Below, one piece after another: positions 1 to 8,649 of a DNA stretch of 64,000 nucleotides. This DNA is from Hahella sp050299855 (GTDB taxonomy: Bacteria > Pseudomonadota > Gammaproteobacteria > Pseudomonadales > Oleiphilaceae): the NCBI GenBank assembly GCA_050299855.1, contig JBNKWQ010000021.1, positions 1-64,000 of the forward strand, written 5' to 3'. Each line of letters begins with the position of its first letter. The stretch's first letter is position 1. The notes below the pieces were generated by a model. That model searched no databases. It saw only the letters and a list, made by a program, of their open reading frames with translations, and was not told the origin of the DNA. A program made the position numbers and the translations under genes.

Positions 1-266
1 TTAAAGTACTGAACATACTTGCGTCCTTGTGCCTGCATCATTCGACCTATTCCCTGGTAATCTACAGGGGTGGCAAGCATATGAACATGGTTAGTCATCA
101 AGACAAAAGCATGAATGTCGACTTGATATTTTTCTGCTGCACCCTTTAGGAAAGAGAGATAAGCCTTGTAGTCAGCCTCATCGTAAAAGCAGGCTTCACG
201 ATTGTTGCCCCGCTGAATAATGTGATGAGCGCAGCCTGGGAGATAAAGGCGAGGTAAACGGGCCAT
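1..266 (-). CDS. REP-associated tyrosine transposase (Y1/IS200-like), 3' end off window
   Basis: Minus-strand frame starting at ATG 266 and running off the left edge (88 codons visible). It opens MARLPRLYLPGCAHHIIQRG and contains TNHVHML, the HxH metal/active-site motif of Y1 (HUH) transposases; the catalytic Tyr would lie beyond the window. The RGNNREACFYDEADY segment is typical of RAYT-type single-copy transposases that act on REP hairpins rather than of classical IS200. Whether the full gene is intact cannot be judged. It marks the left side of an accessory patch. Confidence 0.85.
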   Translation of the reverse strand, partial: MARLPRLYLPGCAHHIIQRGNNREACFYDEADYKAYLSFLKGAAEKYQVDIHAFVLMTNHVHMLATPVDYQGIGRMMQAQGRKYVQYF

Positions 267-581
267 CAGAATAATCCCTTTCTGAACAAGAGGCTGGTAG
301 GTTAATTCTCAATCACGCAAACATCAATGACTCTGACCCTATTGATTCTTACCCTCAGGCCTGCATTATACCTGGTCCGATTATATACATTGATCTATGC
401 TCCACCTCAGAAGGCATATAACGCTTTGCACACCGGACGACCCCAAATCCCCTTAAGAAATTTCTGAAATTTCGTATTCTTAATGAGCTTATATACATCC
501 CTTATCCTTGAATTCTTTATGACTCTCACAAGCGCACTAACGCCTAGCTCACAGGAAAATTACGAGCGCAGCGAGTAATTG
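267..581. other. Intergenic gap upstream of transposase gene
   Basis: No gene seen in 315 bases. On the minus strand, 323-346 reads ATCAAT-AGGGTCAGAGTC-ATTGAT: a GGGTCAGAGTC core flanked by 6-bp inverted arms, about 55 bases ahead of the transposase start. Sequences of this kind are often found next to RAYT genes, so it may be part of the element's border; that link is from memory and unproven. The rest is AT-rich and unremarkable. Confidence 0.4.
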
Positions 582-1688
582 CTACTTGTTAACTTCTTTC
601 ATTGCCTGAGCGACTGGGCGAGAAAGAATTTCCACCATAGACTTTTGGTTTGAAACATCATTTTCATTGCTAGATGCATAACCTGTAGATTGAGGAGAAA
701 AAATACAACTTGAGGCTTGTAGTAAAACCGCATCCCTTACTCCCTGATCCCCGGAAGCCTCGACCAAAGCTGAATGGGTCATCAGTGCGTTTTGACGGTG
801 CTTGTTTACGATAGCGTTATGTTTGTGGTTAAGGAAATTCTTCGCTGACAAAAACATCATGTAAGCAATTACTGAAAAAATTAGAAATTTGCTTATCGAT
901 AATTGAACGGCATCGTAAGTATTTTCCGGCTTCAGGATTGGGATTTTGTGCAAGAACAAACTAATAACTGAAAATACACCTAAGCCGACAGCTAGAAAAA
1001 CTGCATATTTTTGCCATTTGTCTGCTTCTTTATTGTGATGCTCATATTCTGCGTTGAAATGAGAGGCTTGCTTTGTGACACCCTCTTCTGCGGCAACACG
1101 ACGAATCTCATTCAAAACGTCTTGAGCATCTTTCTCATGCTGCGCAAGAGATTCCGCTACTTTGTTAGATTTATCTTCAATAGCTTGAAGCGTAGCTCTC
1201 GCATCTGAATCTAAGCGTTGAAAGTCAGCCGACCTATGCAATGAGTATGAGATATACGCATGTAAGGCCTGAAAGGCAGGTTGGTAAGCGACTGTGACTT
1301 GATTTATTAGGCTTGTACGAGCAGCCCCTGGATCTTGCTGTTCAGGATTGAATTCTAAAATTTGTGTAAATAACTTGTAATGATTATTCGCATTATCACG
1401 GACAATCGTAAGAATATTATCCGGAAAGTCTTGCAGCGCTGTTAGGGATAAGCGCTTATACAACTCTATGAGCTGCCGCGCAGGATCTACAACATCACCA
1501 AAGTTGAGTCTGCTTCCCAAATCCGAAGTGCGGGGTAATTTTTCAACATCGAAGTCCTGAATCCGACTTAGTGATTCCTTTGCTTCTTCATATAATTCTT
1601 CTTTTCCAACTATCATGAATACTCCTTTTAGTCTCGGATCTGTAGGGAAGTTAACTGCATAATCAACAACATGCCCAGATCTAGACAC
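582..1688 (-). CDS. Coiled-coil protein with two C-terminal membrane segments, function unknown
   Basis: A 368-residue protein I cannot name. Residues about 60-170 are predicted mostly helical, followed by a charged heptad-like stretch (about 165-215, EDKSNKVAESLAQHEKDA) likely to form a coiled coil. Two hydrophobic segments follow at about 228-247 (YAVFLAVGLGVFSVISLFL) and 265-285, then a soluble tail with the AVLLQASSCIFSPQSTGY motif. It therefore looks membrane-anchored with a large cytoplasmic N-terminal part. The gene stands alone between a transposase and small broken genes, which suggests cargo of an accessory region. No catalytic motif was found. An AT-rich repeat lies just upstream of its start. 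Confidence 0.6.
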   Translation of the reverse strand: MSRSGHVVDYAVNFPTDPRLKGVFMIVGKEELYEEAKESLSRIQDFDVEKLPRTSDLGSRLNFGDVVDPARQLIELYKRLSLTALQDFPDNILTIVRDNANNHYKLFTQILEFNPEQQDPGAARTSLINQVTVAYQPAFQALHAYISYSLHRSADFQRLDSDARATLQAIEDKSNKVAESLAQHEKDAQDVLNEIRRVAAEEGVTKQASHFNAEYEHHNKEADKWQKYAVFLAVGLGVFSVISLFLHKIPILKPENTYDAVQLSISKFLIFSVIAYMMFLSAKNFLNHKHNAIVNKHRQNALMTHSALVEASGDQGVRDAVLLQASSCIFSPQSTGYASSNENDVSNQKSMVEILSRPVAQAMKEVNK

Positions 1689-1712
1689 ATATCCATATAC
1701 AGGAATTTATAT

Positions 1713-1742
1713 CCAAATATAGCCATATGTAGCTAAATATAA
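1713..1742. repeat. Three 10-bp AT-rich quasi-repeats upstream of 582-1688 gene
   Basis: CCAAATATAG, CCATATGTAG and CTAAATATAA lie end to end, one helical turn apart, 25-55 bases upstream of the start at 1688. A TGTCTA-CATT-TAGACA inverted repeat follows at 1765-1780. The helical phasing would suit a regulator binding one face of the DNA, but AT-rich sequence produces such matches easily. Confidence 0.35.
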
Positions 1743-1773
1743 CCATTCTGCAAATAGCATAAAATGTCTACAT

Positions 1774-2028
1774 TTAGACACTTAGCCAGCAGCTAAAGCT
1801 CTGTTCATCCATCCACTCAATATGGCTTGACTGCCCAAGCTTAACCCATTCCCAATCCAGCAAAGCAAAATCGCCAAAGGGTTCGTCTTCGCCAAGGTAT
1901 TTAAGCCTGACCATGGGCTCGAAACCTTCAAATCCAGTCATTGCAAAAGCCAGCTCTCTCCACTTGGTTTTATTCAAACAGGAGGCAAGCTGCCGCTCAT
2001 TCATAGTTTTGATGTTGGCCTTTGTCAT
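1774..2028 (-). CDS. Small DUF6678-like protein, probably shortened
   Basis: An 84-residue frame. The block NKTKWRELAFAM (about residues 19-30), then RLKYLGEDEP and LDWEWVKLGQ, resembles as I recall it the order of conserved motifs in DUF6678 proteins (N-TKWREL, KY-EDEP, IEWIK), which are usually longer, so this copy may lack part of the domain. Its start lies inside the 3' part of the upstream broken frame, in another reading frame. DUF6678 has no established role. The assignment rests on remembered motifs only. It sits in an accessory patch with other damaged genes. Confidence 0.45.
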   Translation of the reverse strand: MTKANIKTMNERQLASCLNKTKWRELAFAMTGFEGFEPMVRLKYLGEDEPFGDFALLDWEWVKLGQSSHIEWMDEQSFSCWLSV

Positions 2029-2245
2029 AACTGCTCCCTGCGGTTTGAAAGCAAGGTATTGCGATTGGGAGGCCTTCCGATGGATAGGAATTGGTTGAAT
2101 GTAGAAAGGCGCGACTGAGGTTGACCTGCACTCTGCTGGCCACAGCTTTAAACCAGACGAATTTAATCAGTGCGATGAATAATGTGAGGAAGACCAAGTA
2201 CCAGACTTGACTGACAATCGGCCACAACAGTTGCCCAATATCCAT
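1997..2245 (-). pseudogene. Broken N-terminus of a NERD-type nuclease-related membrane protein
   Basis: From ATG 2245 (good AAGGA ribosome site seven bases upstream) the frame reads MDIGQLLWPIVSQVWYLVF, a membrane anchor, then IKFVWFKAVASRVQVNL. This is the usual start of NERD-domain proteins, where a single TM helix is followed by a K-PWFKG-GE--VN- motif and then the nuclease-like fold. After about residue 45 the similarity stops and the frame runs into unrelated sequence (YPSEGLPIAIPCFQTAGSS) overlapping the next gene. I read this as a deletion remnant. The NERD identification is by pattern, not alignment. Confidence 0.5.
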
Positions 2246-2336
2246 TTCAGCATCCTTGAAACAATTTATCGCCACTTAAATATAGACAATAAATCCCATA
2301 TCTCAAAAATGGACTAGGCCAGTGACAATAAAAATA

Positions 2337-2357
2337 CCCCCTACTCTTCGTAGGGGG
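2337..2357 (-). terminator. Intrinsic terminator of the EamA gene
   Basis: CCCCCTAC/GTAGGGGG 8-bp stem with a 5-base loop; on the minus strand it is followed by TATTTTTATTG. It lies about 30 bases past the stop codon at 2388. Confidence 0.8.
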
Positions 2358-2387
2358 CTGGATAGTTATCTCAATCACAAAAGCCTT

Positions 2388-3272
2388 TTACCGCCTACTA
2401 ATCACTAGAAACGCCGCAACCAACAACACCGCTCCCATCACACCAGCTTCATCCAGCCGTTCCCCGCGAAACAGTATTGCCAGCAAGGTCGCCACCAGGG
2501 GGTCAGCCAAGGTCAGGACGCTGGCTGTTGTTGCGCTCACGGATCTGACGCCAACCACCAGCAGCCAGTAGGCCAAGGCGGTGGTGACCAACCCCAGATA
2601 AAGCAGTATCCACCATGTGGAGACGGTGAAGGCGGCGGTCAGCTCTGTTGGGGATGAGAATGGGATCAGTAGCAAGGTTCCGAAACTGATCGCGAAAGCA
2701 TTCACCTGTAGTGCGTTGGAATGCTGGGCCAACAGTCGTCCGAAGATAAACACCGCCCCAAAGGCGACGGCGGATGCCAGGGCAATGAGTACGCCTCTCC
2801 CCAACAGGTCGTTGGCAGGTTGATCGACACCGGATAGCAACACCACGCCGGTGAGCGACAAGCCCAACGAAATGAGCGTGGAGCGGGTTAGCGGCTCTTT
2901 CAGGAAAGCCGATGAAGTGAGTGCCACCATCACCGGTGCCACACAGATGGTGATCAAGGTGGCAACGGAGACGCCGGTCAGGCGGATCGCCTCAAAGTAA
3001 CAGAGTTGACTGAATGCCTGGCAGGCCCCGATGCCCAGCATGATGCATAGATTTGCCTGGGTCACCTTGAAGGCGTCCCGCCTCTGGATGTGGACCAGAA
3101 CAATCAACAACACCGGGCAGGCAAACAGAAACCGATAAAACAGTATTGATGCTGCCGATACTGGCGCCAGGGAATACAGGTAATCAACAAAAACACCGAT
3201 AGTGCCGAACAAAATGCCGGCCATCAGAACAGACAGCACACCCTTCTGGTGCGCCAGAAAAATCCTAGACAT
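2388..3272 (-). CDS. EamA/DMT-family exporter
   Basis: A 294-residue inner-membrane protein with about ten hydrophobic segments arranged as two EamA repeats (roughly residues 12-145 and 158-292), the standard length of the drug/metabolite transporter superfamily. The repeat marks are visible: GILFGTIGVFVDYL and YRFLFACP in the first half, LALASAVAFGAVF and GLVTTALAYWL in the second. Members export amino acids, purines or small toxic metabolites; the substrate here cannot be told. Start chosen at 3272 behind an AGGAAGGAC ribosome site. A long structured 5' leader precedes it and an intrinsic terminator follows, so it is a single-gene transcript. Confidence 0.85.
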   Translation of the reverse strand: MSRIFLAHQKGVLSVLMAGILFGTIGVFVDYLYSLAPVSAASILFYRFLFACPVLLIVLVHIQRRDAFKVTQANLCIMLGIGACQAFSQLCYFEAIRLTGVSVATLITICVAPVMVALTSSAFLKEPLTRSTLISLGLSLTGVVLLSGVDQPANDLLGRGVLIALASAVAFGAVFIFGRLLAQHSNALQVNAFAISFGTLLLIPFSSPTELTAAFTVSTWWILLYLGLVTTALAYWLLVVGVRSVSATTASVLTLADPLVATLLAILFRGERLDEAGVMGAVLLVAAFLVISRR

Positions 3273-3334
3273 GGGAATGTCCTTCCTAAACAGTAAAAGG
3301 GAAAACCAAGTTGTTTTGGAAGGTAAAAGACAGA

Positions 3335-3402
3335 GACAGGCCGTCGCCTGCTATTGGTTCAGGGGCGTAACGTCTTCGCCTTCACCTGTCCTAGAGGACA
3401 GG
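3335..3402 (-). promoter_or_regulatory. Structured 5' leader of the EamA gene, with competing stems
   Basis: Reading the minus strand: CCTGTCC-TCTA-GGACAGG (3402-3385, 7-bp stem), then GGCG...CGCC, then CAGGCGACGGCCTG (3350-3337, 5-bp stem), then CCTGTC (3340-3335). The GGACAGG arm can instead pair with the downstream CCTGTC, so two folds exclude each other. Such a leader about 65-130 bases ahead of a transporter start suggests cis regulation. I could not match it to glycine, guanidine or other riboswitch consensus sequences. Confidence 0.35.
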
Positions 3403-3550
3403 AGGGGGAGGAGGTGATTGGATGAAATAGGGTTTATTGGGTTTCATGGCGTGAGTCTAGCATTTAAGAAAGTCTAAAGTCTGGGACAGACATACAATGT
3501 TAACTGACCCAGACATATGGCCTATTGATCGGATGCTGAACATCCAATGA

Positions 3551-3661
3551 TTTCTTTTGGGTGTCCCCTTAGTCGGTGCCGCCGGCACCCTGATGGCCAC
3601 GACGCTGGCCGCCTTCTTCACCATTCCTGTTGTGCTCTGGCTGATATTGAGAAACGCCTGA
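3551..3661 (+). pseudogene. C-terminal remnant of a membrane transporter
   Basis: A 36-codon plus-strand frame, opened by a stop at 3548 and closed by TGA 3659-3661, reads LLGVPLVGAAGTLMATTLAA then FFTIPVVLWLILRNA. It is hydrophobic, has GC-rich codons like the housekeeping genes nearby, and looks like the last one or two membrane helices of a permease whose rest is gone. No start codon or ribosome site. The family cannot be named from so short a piece. Confidence 0.5.
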
Positions 3662-3726
3662 CCTTTCCTGAGCCTACCGTCTCCCACTTTTTGTCCAGAT
3701 AAATACACCTGTCGCCGTGGAGAGAC

Positions 3727-4155
3727 TTAACTCCTCACCATCCAACGGATATTTGCCAGCGTCGAAGTCAGGATAGGTTTCTCGGTTTCAAATTCAAAAC
3801 CAAATGCCTGCTTCGTTGAAGTCTTAATTCGATATTCATAGAGAACTTTTTCTTCATCCATAAAAATCACATAGAAAGTCAGAAACTTTATGGCGCTTGT
3901 AGATTGCCAATCAACATCGACTGACCCCTCTACGCGATACTGCCCCTCTTGCTCTTCAACTACATCGTATTGAATGACACCACCATTTTTATAGCGAACG
4001 CCGCATTTTTCTTTTCCGACTTCACAACTATAATCCTGGAAATTTGCGGCAGGTCTATCAATAAAGGCCCGTGTGCCACAACCGCTCAATACCGTAATAA
4101 AAAAACAAACAAATAAAATCCTAATCAATTTCAGCTCCCTGTTAAAAAAATACAA
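3727..4155 (-). CDS. Small predicted lipoprotein, unknown function
   Basis: 142 residues with a lipoprotein signal peptide: a basic start (MYFFNRELKLIR), a hydrophobic core and the lipobox LSGC with the acylated Cys near residue 26. The mature part is short and beta-rich looking, with two Cys in the CEVGKEKC segment that could form a disulfide. No known domain recognised. AT-rich and weakly biased codons set it apart from the GC-richer genes to its right. It is monocistronic, facing away from a promoter-bearing gap. Confidence 0.6.
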   Translation of the reverse strand: MYFFNRELKLIRILFVCFFITVLSGCGTRAFIDRPAANFQDYSCEVGKEKCGVRYKNGGVIQYDVVEEQEGQYRVEGSVDVDWQSTSAIKFLTFYVIFMDEEKVLYEYRIKTSTKQAFGFEFETEKPILTSTLANIRWMVRS

Positions 4156-4474
4156 CTATCTGCTAAATGCAGTTGGCAGATTTAAAGCGCGTCATTCTAT
4201 GCACATCCGAAGAAGACAACAAGTCAAGTTGTTATCTTTACATCTATTCAGAGAGCAAACAGGGTAAAGCCTTACATTTGATATGTTTCCGGCCAGGGCC
4301 CAGTGGACGACCGCCAAGGATCGGAAGCAGTCTTACGGCACTTAACAATGACTAAAAAGATAGCACATTTACCAAGGTCCGCTCCGGCTCAATTAACCAG
4401 CAATTGATTCTGAACTCCTTCAATGGATAGACCGATTACGTCCATACATTACTCACCCAGCCGACTACTGATAG
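4156..4474. other. Intergenic gap
   Basis: 319 bases with no supported gene. It should carry the promoter of the lipoprotein gene on the minus strand and the 3' untranslated part of the AraC gene. No clear hairpin or operator was seen. Confidence 0.4.
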
Positions 4475-5332
4475 TTATGCGTAACAAGCATGCCGTTTGC
4501 GATACTGCATGGGCGATATGCCAAAGTGGCGGGAGAACACTTCGTAGAAGCGGGTGACTGAGGCAAAGCCGCAGGCGAAGGCTATCTGGGCAACTTGGTC
4601 ATCACCATAAAGTAATAACCTCTGAGCGTGGCCAATACGGCGCAGTGTCAGATAATCCAGCACAGTAATACCGAGCGCTTTCTTGAACTGGCCCATCAGG
4701 AATTTTTTGTTCAGGCTCACAGCTTCAGCGACGTCGGGCACACCTATGGGCGATGTGTAATTCAGCTGGATAAAATCCAATGCTTTCAATACATGCTGGT
4801 TCAGAGAGAAGCATAGGTCAGAAGCATGATCTGTTACGGAAAGATGGGGCCCGAGGTTACGCCGCAACAGCAAACAGAGTTCGTCTAACACCAACTCAGT
4901 CAAACCGGGATCTTCTGCCTGAAGATCTTCCCGCCAACGCGGCAGCAGTGATGCCTGACAGTAATATTTCTGGTCCAGTGGTAGCGGGACACCGTGGAGA
5001 ATTCTGGATTTATATGACGCCGGTAACTTCAGTGAAAAAAAAGCTAATAGGGAGAGCCGTAACCGGTAATAGTCAACCGGTTGCTGCTGCGCAAATTGGA
5101 AGTGATGAAGACCGGACATCAAGATCAACTGCCCTGGGCCCAAGCTTAGATTCTGTTTCGGGTAGTCGAGAATCAGCTCGCCTGACACCGGAAAGAAGAT
5201 TTCAACACCGGGGAAATACGCCAGCTCTTGTGCTGACGCATCACTAGAAAAATAGTCCAACGAACATTCAAGGGTCTCGCCAAACTGACGGACCTCCTGC
5301 GATGGACAGCATGCTGTCTGACCAAGTTTCAC
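4475..5332 (-). CDS. AraC-family transcriptional regulator, likely of the adjacent sugar importer
   Basis: 285 residues. The N-terminal part (about 1-160) is a cupin-like ligand-binding half (FPGVEIFFPVSGELILDYP, LGPGQLILMSGLHHFQ). The C-terminal ~100 residues hold two HTH motifs: VPDVAEAVSLNKKFLMGQFKK, then VAQIAFACGFASVTRFYEVF and the signature FGISPMQYRKR. Start is a GTG at 5332 behind CAGGAGCTGA. It follows gtsD on the same strand with 159 bases between, so it may be the last gene of the operon or have its own promoter. Control of the gts genes is inferred from position; no binding site has been matched. Confidence 0.85.
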   Translation of the reverse strand: MKLGQTACCPSQEVRQFGETLECSLDYFSSDASAQELAYFPGVEIFFPVSGELILDYPKQNLSLGPGQLILMSGLHHFQFAQQQPVDYYRLRLSLLAFFSLKLPASYKSRILHGVPLPLDQKYYCQASLLPRWREDLQAEDPGLTELVLDELCLLLRRNLGPHLSVTDHASDLCFSLNQHVLKALDFIQLNYTSPIGVPDVAEAVSLNKKFLMGQFKKALGITVLDYLTLRRIGHAQRLLLYGDDQVAQIAFACGFASVTRFYEVFSRHFGISPMQYRKRHACYA

Positions 5333-5491
5333 ACTCAGCTCCTGACCTGTATTGTTATTTTTAGAGGTGTACCGGCCTTATGGCAGGCTTTAGGCTGTTG
5401 CTGTTCGGTGAGCTGCACCGACGATCTGGAAATCAGCTTTTTATGTTTTCTCCTTGTGTTGCAAGTGGATGGCCACCCTATTCCATTTTCG

Positions 5492-6607
5492 CTAGATTCT
5501 GGCTTCCGTCTCGCTGTCAAAGAACACGGCCTTGGACAAGTCGACCATCAGCGTCATATCCTGGCCTTGTTTGACGGCGGAATCAGGCGCAACACGACAG
5601 CCGACCTCCACGCCATTAAGCTGGATATGAATCAATGTATCCGGGCCTGTTGGTTCTACAATGCCTGCTCTGGCCTGTATGATAAGAACGTCGTCGCGTT
5701 CAGTGGAGGTTGAGTTGATATCACTGATCCGCTCGGGGCGGACGCCGAGAATGACCTGTTTACCTTCGTATCCTTCCAGTGCATTACCACGGGAACCTAG
5801 CGGTAGACTATATGTGCGCCCATCATCGGTAGTCACCTTGGCAACCAGATGGCCACTCTCCCGCTGAATTGGTGCGGGAATAAAGTTCATGGAAGGAGAG
5901 CCCATGAAGCCTGCAACGAAAATGTTGGCAGGTTCGTCATAGATTTCCTGAGGGGTTCCGAACTGTTGCACGATACCGTCTTTCATAACGGCAATACGGT
6001 CCGCCAGGGTCATGGCCTCAATCTGGTCATGGGTCACATACACAATAGTGGTGCCCAGGTTTTGATGCAGTTTCTTGATTTCGGTCCGCATCTCGACCCG
6101 CAGCTTGGCATCCAGATTACTTAATGGCTCATCAAACAGGTATATCTTCGGCTTACGTGCCAGTGCGCGGCCCATGGCAACCCGCTGACGCTGACCGCCT
6201 GAAAGTTGGGAAGGCTTACGATCCAATAAGTGCTCTATCTGTAACATCTTGGCTACACGGTCCACTTCCTTGTCACGCTCTTCCTTAGGCACCTTGCGCA
6301 TTTCCAGGCCGAAAGCGATATTGTCCTTAACGTTCATGCTGGGGTACAGCGCATAGCTCTGGAACACCATGGCAATGTCACGATCCTTGGGAGAGCGACC
6401 GGAAACATCTTCACCACCGATTCTGATCTCACCTTCAGTGATGTCCTCCAACCCTGCGATACTGTTCATCAGGGTAGATTTACCACAACCGGACGGCCCA
6501 ACCAAAATCAGAAACTCACCGTTTTCGATGCTGATATTGATGCTTTTTAAAACTTCAGTTTTACCGCCAAACACTTTACGGACATTGTTAATTTCCAACG
6601 CAGCCAT
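5492..6607 (-). CDS. gtsD: Sugar ABC transporter ATP-binding protein (MalK/UgpC type)
   Basis: 371 residues. Walker A GPSGCGKST near residue 38, Q-loop, signature LSGGQRQRVAMGRAL near residue 135, Walker B IYLFDEPLSNLDA and the switch His in VTHDQ. A C-terminal OB-fold regulatory domain of MalK type (TOBE, VRPERISDI) fills about 235-371. It energises the two permeases encoded just upstream in the operon. Family ATPases are often shared by several sugar importers. The symbol follows the gts (glucose/mannose) operon of pseudomonads, whose gene order is the same here. Confidence 0.85.
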   Translation of the reverse strand: MAALEINNVRKVFGGKTEVLKSINISIENGEFLILVGPSGCGKSTLMNSIAGLEDITEGEIRIGGEDVSGRSPKDRDIAMVFQSYALYPSMNVKDNIAFGLEMRKVPKEERDKEVDRVAKMLQIEHLLDRKPSQLSGGQRQRVAMGRALARKPKIYLFDEPLSNLDAKLRVEMRTEIKKLHQNLGTTIVYVTHDQIEAMTLADRIAVMKDGIVQQFGTPQEIYDEPANIFVAGFMGSPSMNFIPAPIQRESGHLVAKVTTDDGRTYSLPLGSRGNALEGYEGKQVILGVRPERISDINSTSTERDDVLIIQARAGIVEPTGPDTLIHIQLNGVEVGCRVAPDSAVKQGQDMTLMVDLSKAVFFDSETEARI

Positions 6608-6726
6608 TGAGCAAACCTCGCTAGTTGCGGAATACCCTGGAGGTATTCCAAAATCTTGTAGTTTTCAGATGGAGCAATAAACCGCCCCGCTTAATTCAAA
6701 CCTGTCATGCCAACAACAATGAACCA

Positions 6727-7608
6727 TTAACCCTTAACGGAACCGGCAGTGAGTCCGCGGACAAAATATTTCCCGGCCAATATGTACACCAACAATGTTG
6801 GTAGACCGGCAATAATTGCTGCTGCCATATGCACGTTGTATTCCTTCACACCTGTGGAAGTATTCACCAGGTTATTCAGTGCCACTGTAATCGGCTGGGT
6901 TTCGCCGCTGCCGTATACCACGCCGAAGAGGAAGTCGTTCCAGATCTGGGTGGTTTGCCAGATAATCGTGACCACAATAATGGGACCGGAAATTGGCAAC
7001 AGGATTCGCCAGAAAATCCGGAAGAAACCCGCGCCATCCAGCTGAGCGGCCATTACCAGCTCCGTCGGAATATTGACGTAGAAGTTTCGGAAGAACAGCG
7101 TGGTAAAGGCGACGCCATAGGCGACATGCACTAACACCAGCCCTGTTGTGGTATTCGCCAACCCCAACCAGCCCAGAGTTTGTGCCATAGGCAGCAAAAC
7201 AACCTGAAAGGGAATAAAGCAACCGAACAGCAACAGGCCAAAAAACAGTTCACTGCCGCGGAATCGCCATTTGGTCAATACATAACCATTGAACGCCCCA
7301 ATAGCTGTGGAGATCAGCACCGCAGGTACGACAATCTGAATGGAATTAAAAAAGTAACTTCCTACTCCTTCGCATTTCACCCCGGTGCAGGCTGAGGACC
7401 AGGCTTTGATCCAGGGTTCCAGCACGAACTCCACCGGTAGGGAAATCAAGTTTCCACCCCGAATATCATCCATGGTTTTCAACGAGGTAAACACCATGAC
7501 AATTAGCGGCAGCAGATAGAATAGTGCCGCCGCAATCAGCAGGGCATGAATAATGCCCCGATTCACCCAGAATCCCCAGGAACGCGAAGTCATATTGCCA
7601 TTAACCAT
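6727..7608 (-). CDS. gtsC: Sugar ABC transporter permease, MalG type
   Basis: 293 residues, six predicted membrane helices. The cytoplasmic coupling motif EAA appears as AAQLDGAGFFRIFWRILLPISGP near residue 190. It pairs with the MalF-type protein encoded upstream, whose stop codon it overlaps by 8 bases, so translation is coupled. Start at 7608 behind GAGAGG. Expected to form the inner-membrane channel for the sugar delivered by the binding protein. Confidence 0.85.
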   Translation of the reverse strand: MVNGNMTSRSWGFWVNRGIIHALLIAAALFYLLPLIVMVFTSLKTMDDIRGGNLISLPVEFVLEPWIKAWSSACTGVKCEGVGSYFFNSIQIVVPAVLISTAIGAFNGYVLTKWRFRGSELFFGLLLFGCFIPFQVVLLPMAQTLGWLGLANTTTGLVLVHVAYGVAFTTLFFRNFYVNIPTELVMAAQLDGAGFFRIFWRILLPISGPIIVVTIIWQTTQIWNDFLFGVVYGSGETQPITVALNNLVNTSTGVKEYNVHMAAAIIAGLPTLLVYILAGKYFVRGLTAGSVKG

Positions 7609-8536
7609 TGCGGGTTCCTCTCAACTCGGAATAAAGATAAGGAATCAGAATTGCCAACACTCCGCCCAGCATTAACATTGCGCTGGCGGCACCCAGACCG
7701 ATTGAACTACGGGTAAATGAGAAGGCATACATAAAGGTTGCCGGCAGGTCTGTCGCATAGCCGGGCCCACCGCCGGTCATGGCCATCACCAGGTCGAAGC
7801 TCTTGATTGCGATATGGGACAAAATGATAAATGCGCTGAAAAACACCGGCCGTAGGCTGGGGATAATGATGCGCCAATATATTTTCGGTATGCTCGCGCC
7901 GTCGATCTGGGCCGCTTGAATGATCGAGTTATCGATACCTCTCAAGCCTGCCAGGAAAAGCGCCATCACGAAGCCGGAGGATTGCCAGACCGCTGCAATC
8001 ACCAAGGTGTAGATTGCCATGTCGGGATCGACAATCCAGTCAAAACTGAAACTTTCAAACCCCATATCCCGAACCAGCTTTTCCAGCCCGAGACCGGGAT
8101 TGAGCATCCACTTCCAGGCAGTACCAGTCACGATAAATGACAGCGCCATGGGATAAAGATAGATGGTTCTTAAGGCCCCTTCCTGACGAATTTTCTGATC
8201 CAGCAGGATGGAGAGAAAAACGCCGATGATCATACAAGTTAGTATGAACAATCCACCAAATAACATGAGGTTGGTACAGGCTACCGTCCAGCGCGGATTT
8301 TCCAGCAGCTTGTCATACTGGAGCAAACCGACAAAGTCATAAGATGGCAAAAACCGCGAATTGGTTGCAGATAGCACACCTGTCCAGATGATGTAACAGT
8401 ATATGAAGACCAACATCATGATAAATGTCGGTGCTACCACCATCTTAGGAATCCAGTGCTCCATCCGCTGCAGCAATCCGCCTGATTGCTTTGCTGCGCG
8501 CAGAGGCTCATCAGCACTCATAGTCGTCGCCCTCAT
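7601..8536 (-). CDS. gtsB: Sugar ABC transporter permease, MalF type
   Basis: About 311 residues from ATG 8536, chosen because GAGGA lies five bases upstream; a longer frame to 8584 lacks a ribosome site. Six membrane helices are predicted after a short cytoplasmic N-terminus, with the EAA loop AAQIDGASIPKIYWRIIIPSLRP near residue 215. It forms a heterodimer with the GtsC-type permease. Order binding protein, MalF, MalG, ATPase matches the pseudomonad gts operon. Confidence 0.85.
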   Translation of the reverse strand: MRATTMSADEPLRAAKQSGGLLQRMEHWIPKMVVAPTFIMMLVFIYCYIIWTGVLSATNSRFLPSYDFVGLLQYDKLLENPRWTVACTNLMLFGGLFILTCMIIGVFLSILLDQKIRQEGALRTIYLYPMALSFIVTGTAWKWMLNPGLGLEKLVRDMGFESFSFDWIVDPDMAIYTLVIAAVWQSSGFVMALFLAGLRGIDNSIIQAAQIDGASIPKIYWRIIIPSLRPVFFSAFIILSHIAIKSFDLVMAMTGGGPGYATDLPATFMYAFSFTRSSIGLGAASAMLMLGGVLAILIPYLYSELRGTRNG

Positions 8537-8649
8537 AGTGTCCTCATGGAATATATAAAGATAGTCCATTCCACAGAGGCGCACCTCTGCAGTTCAGAAT
8601 CTGAATTTGGTTGGGATACGGCTCCAGGGGAATCCTGGAGCCGGATTGG

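Noticed and set aside
3301..3360. AGGTAAAAGACAGAG on the plus strand, like the 3' part of a glycine riboswitch
   Set aside because: The upstream core (GGAGAG, ACCGAAGG) is missing and no intact gene follows in that direction.
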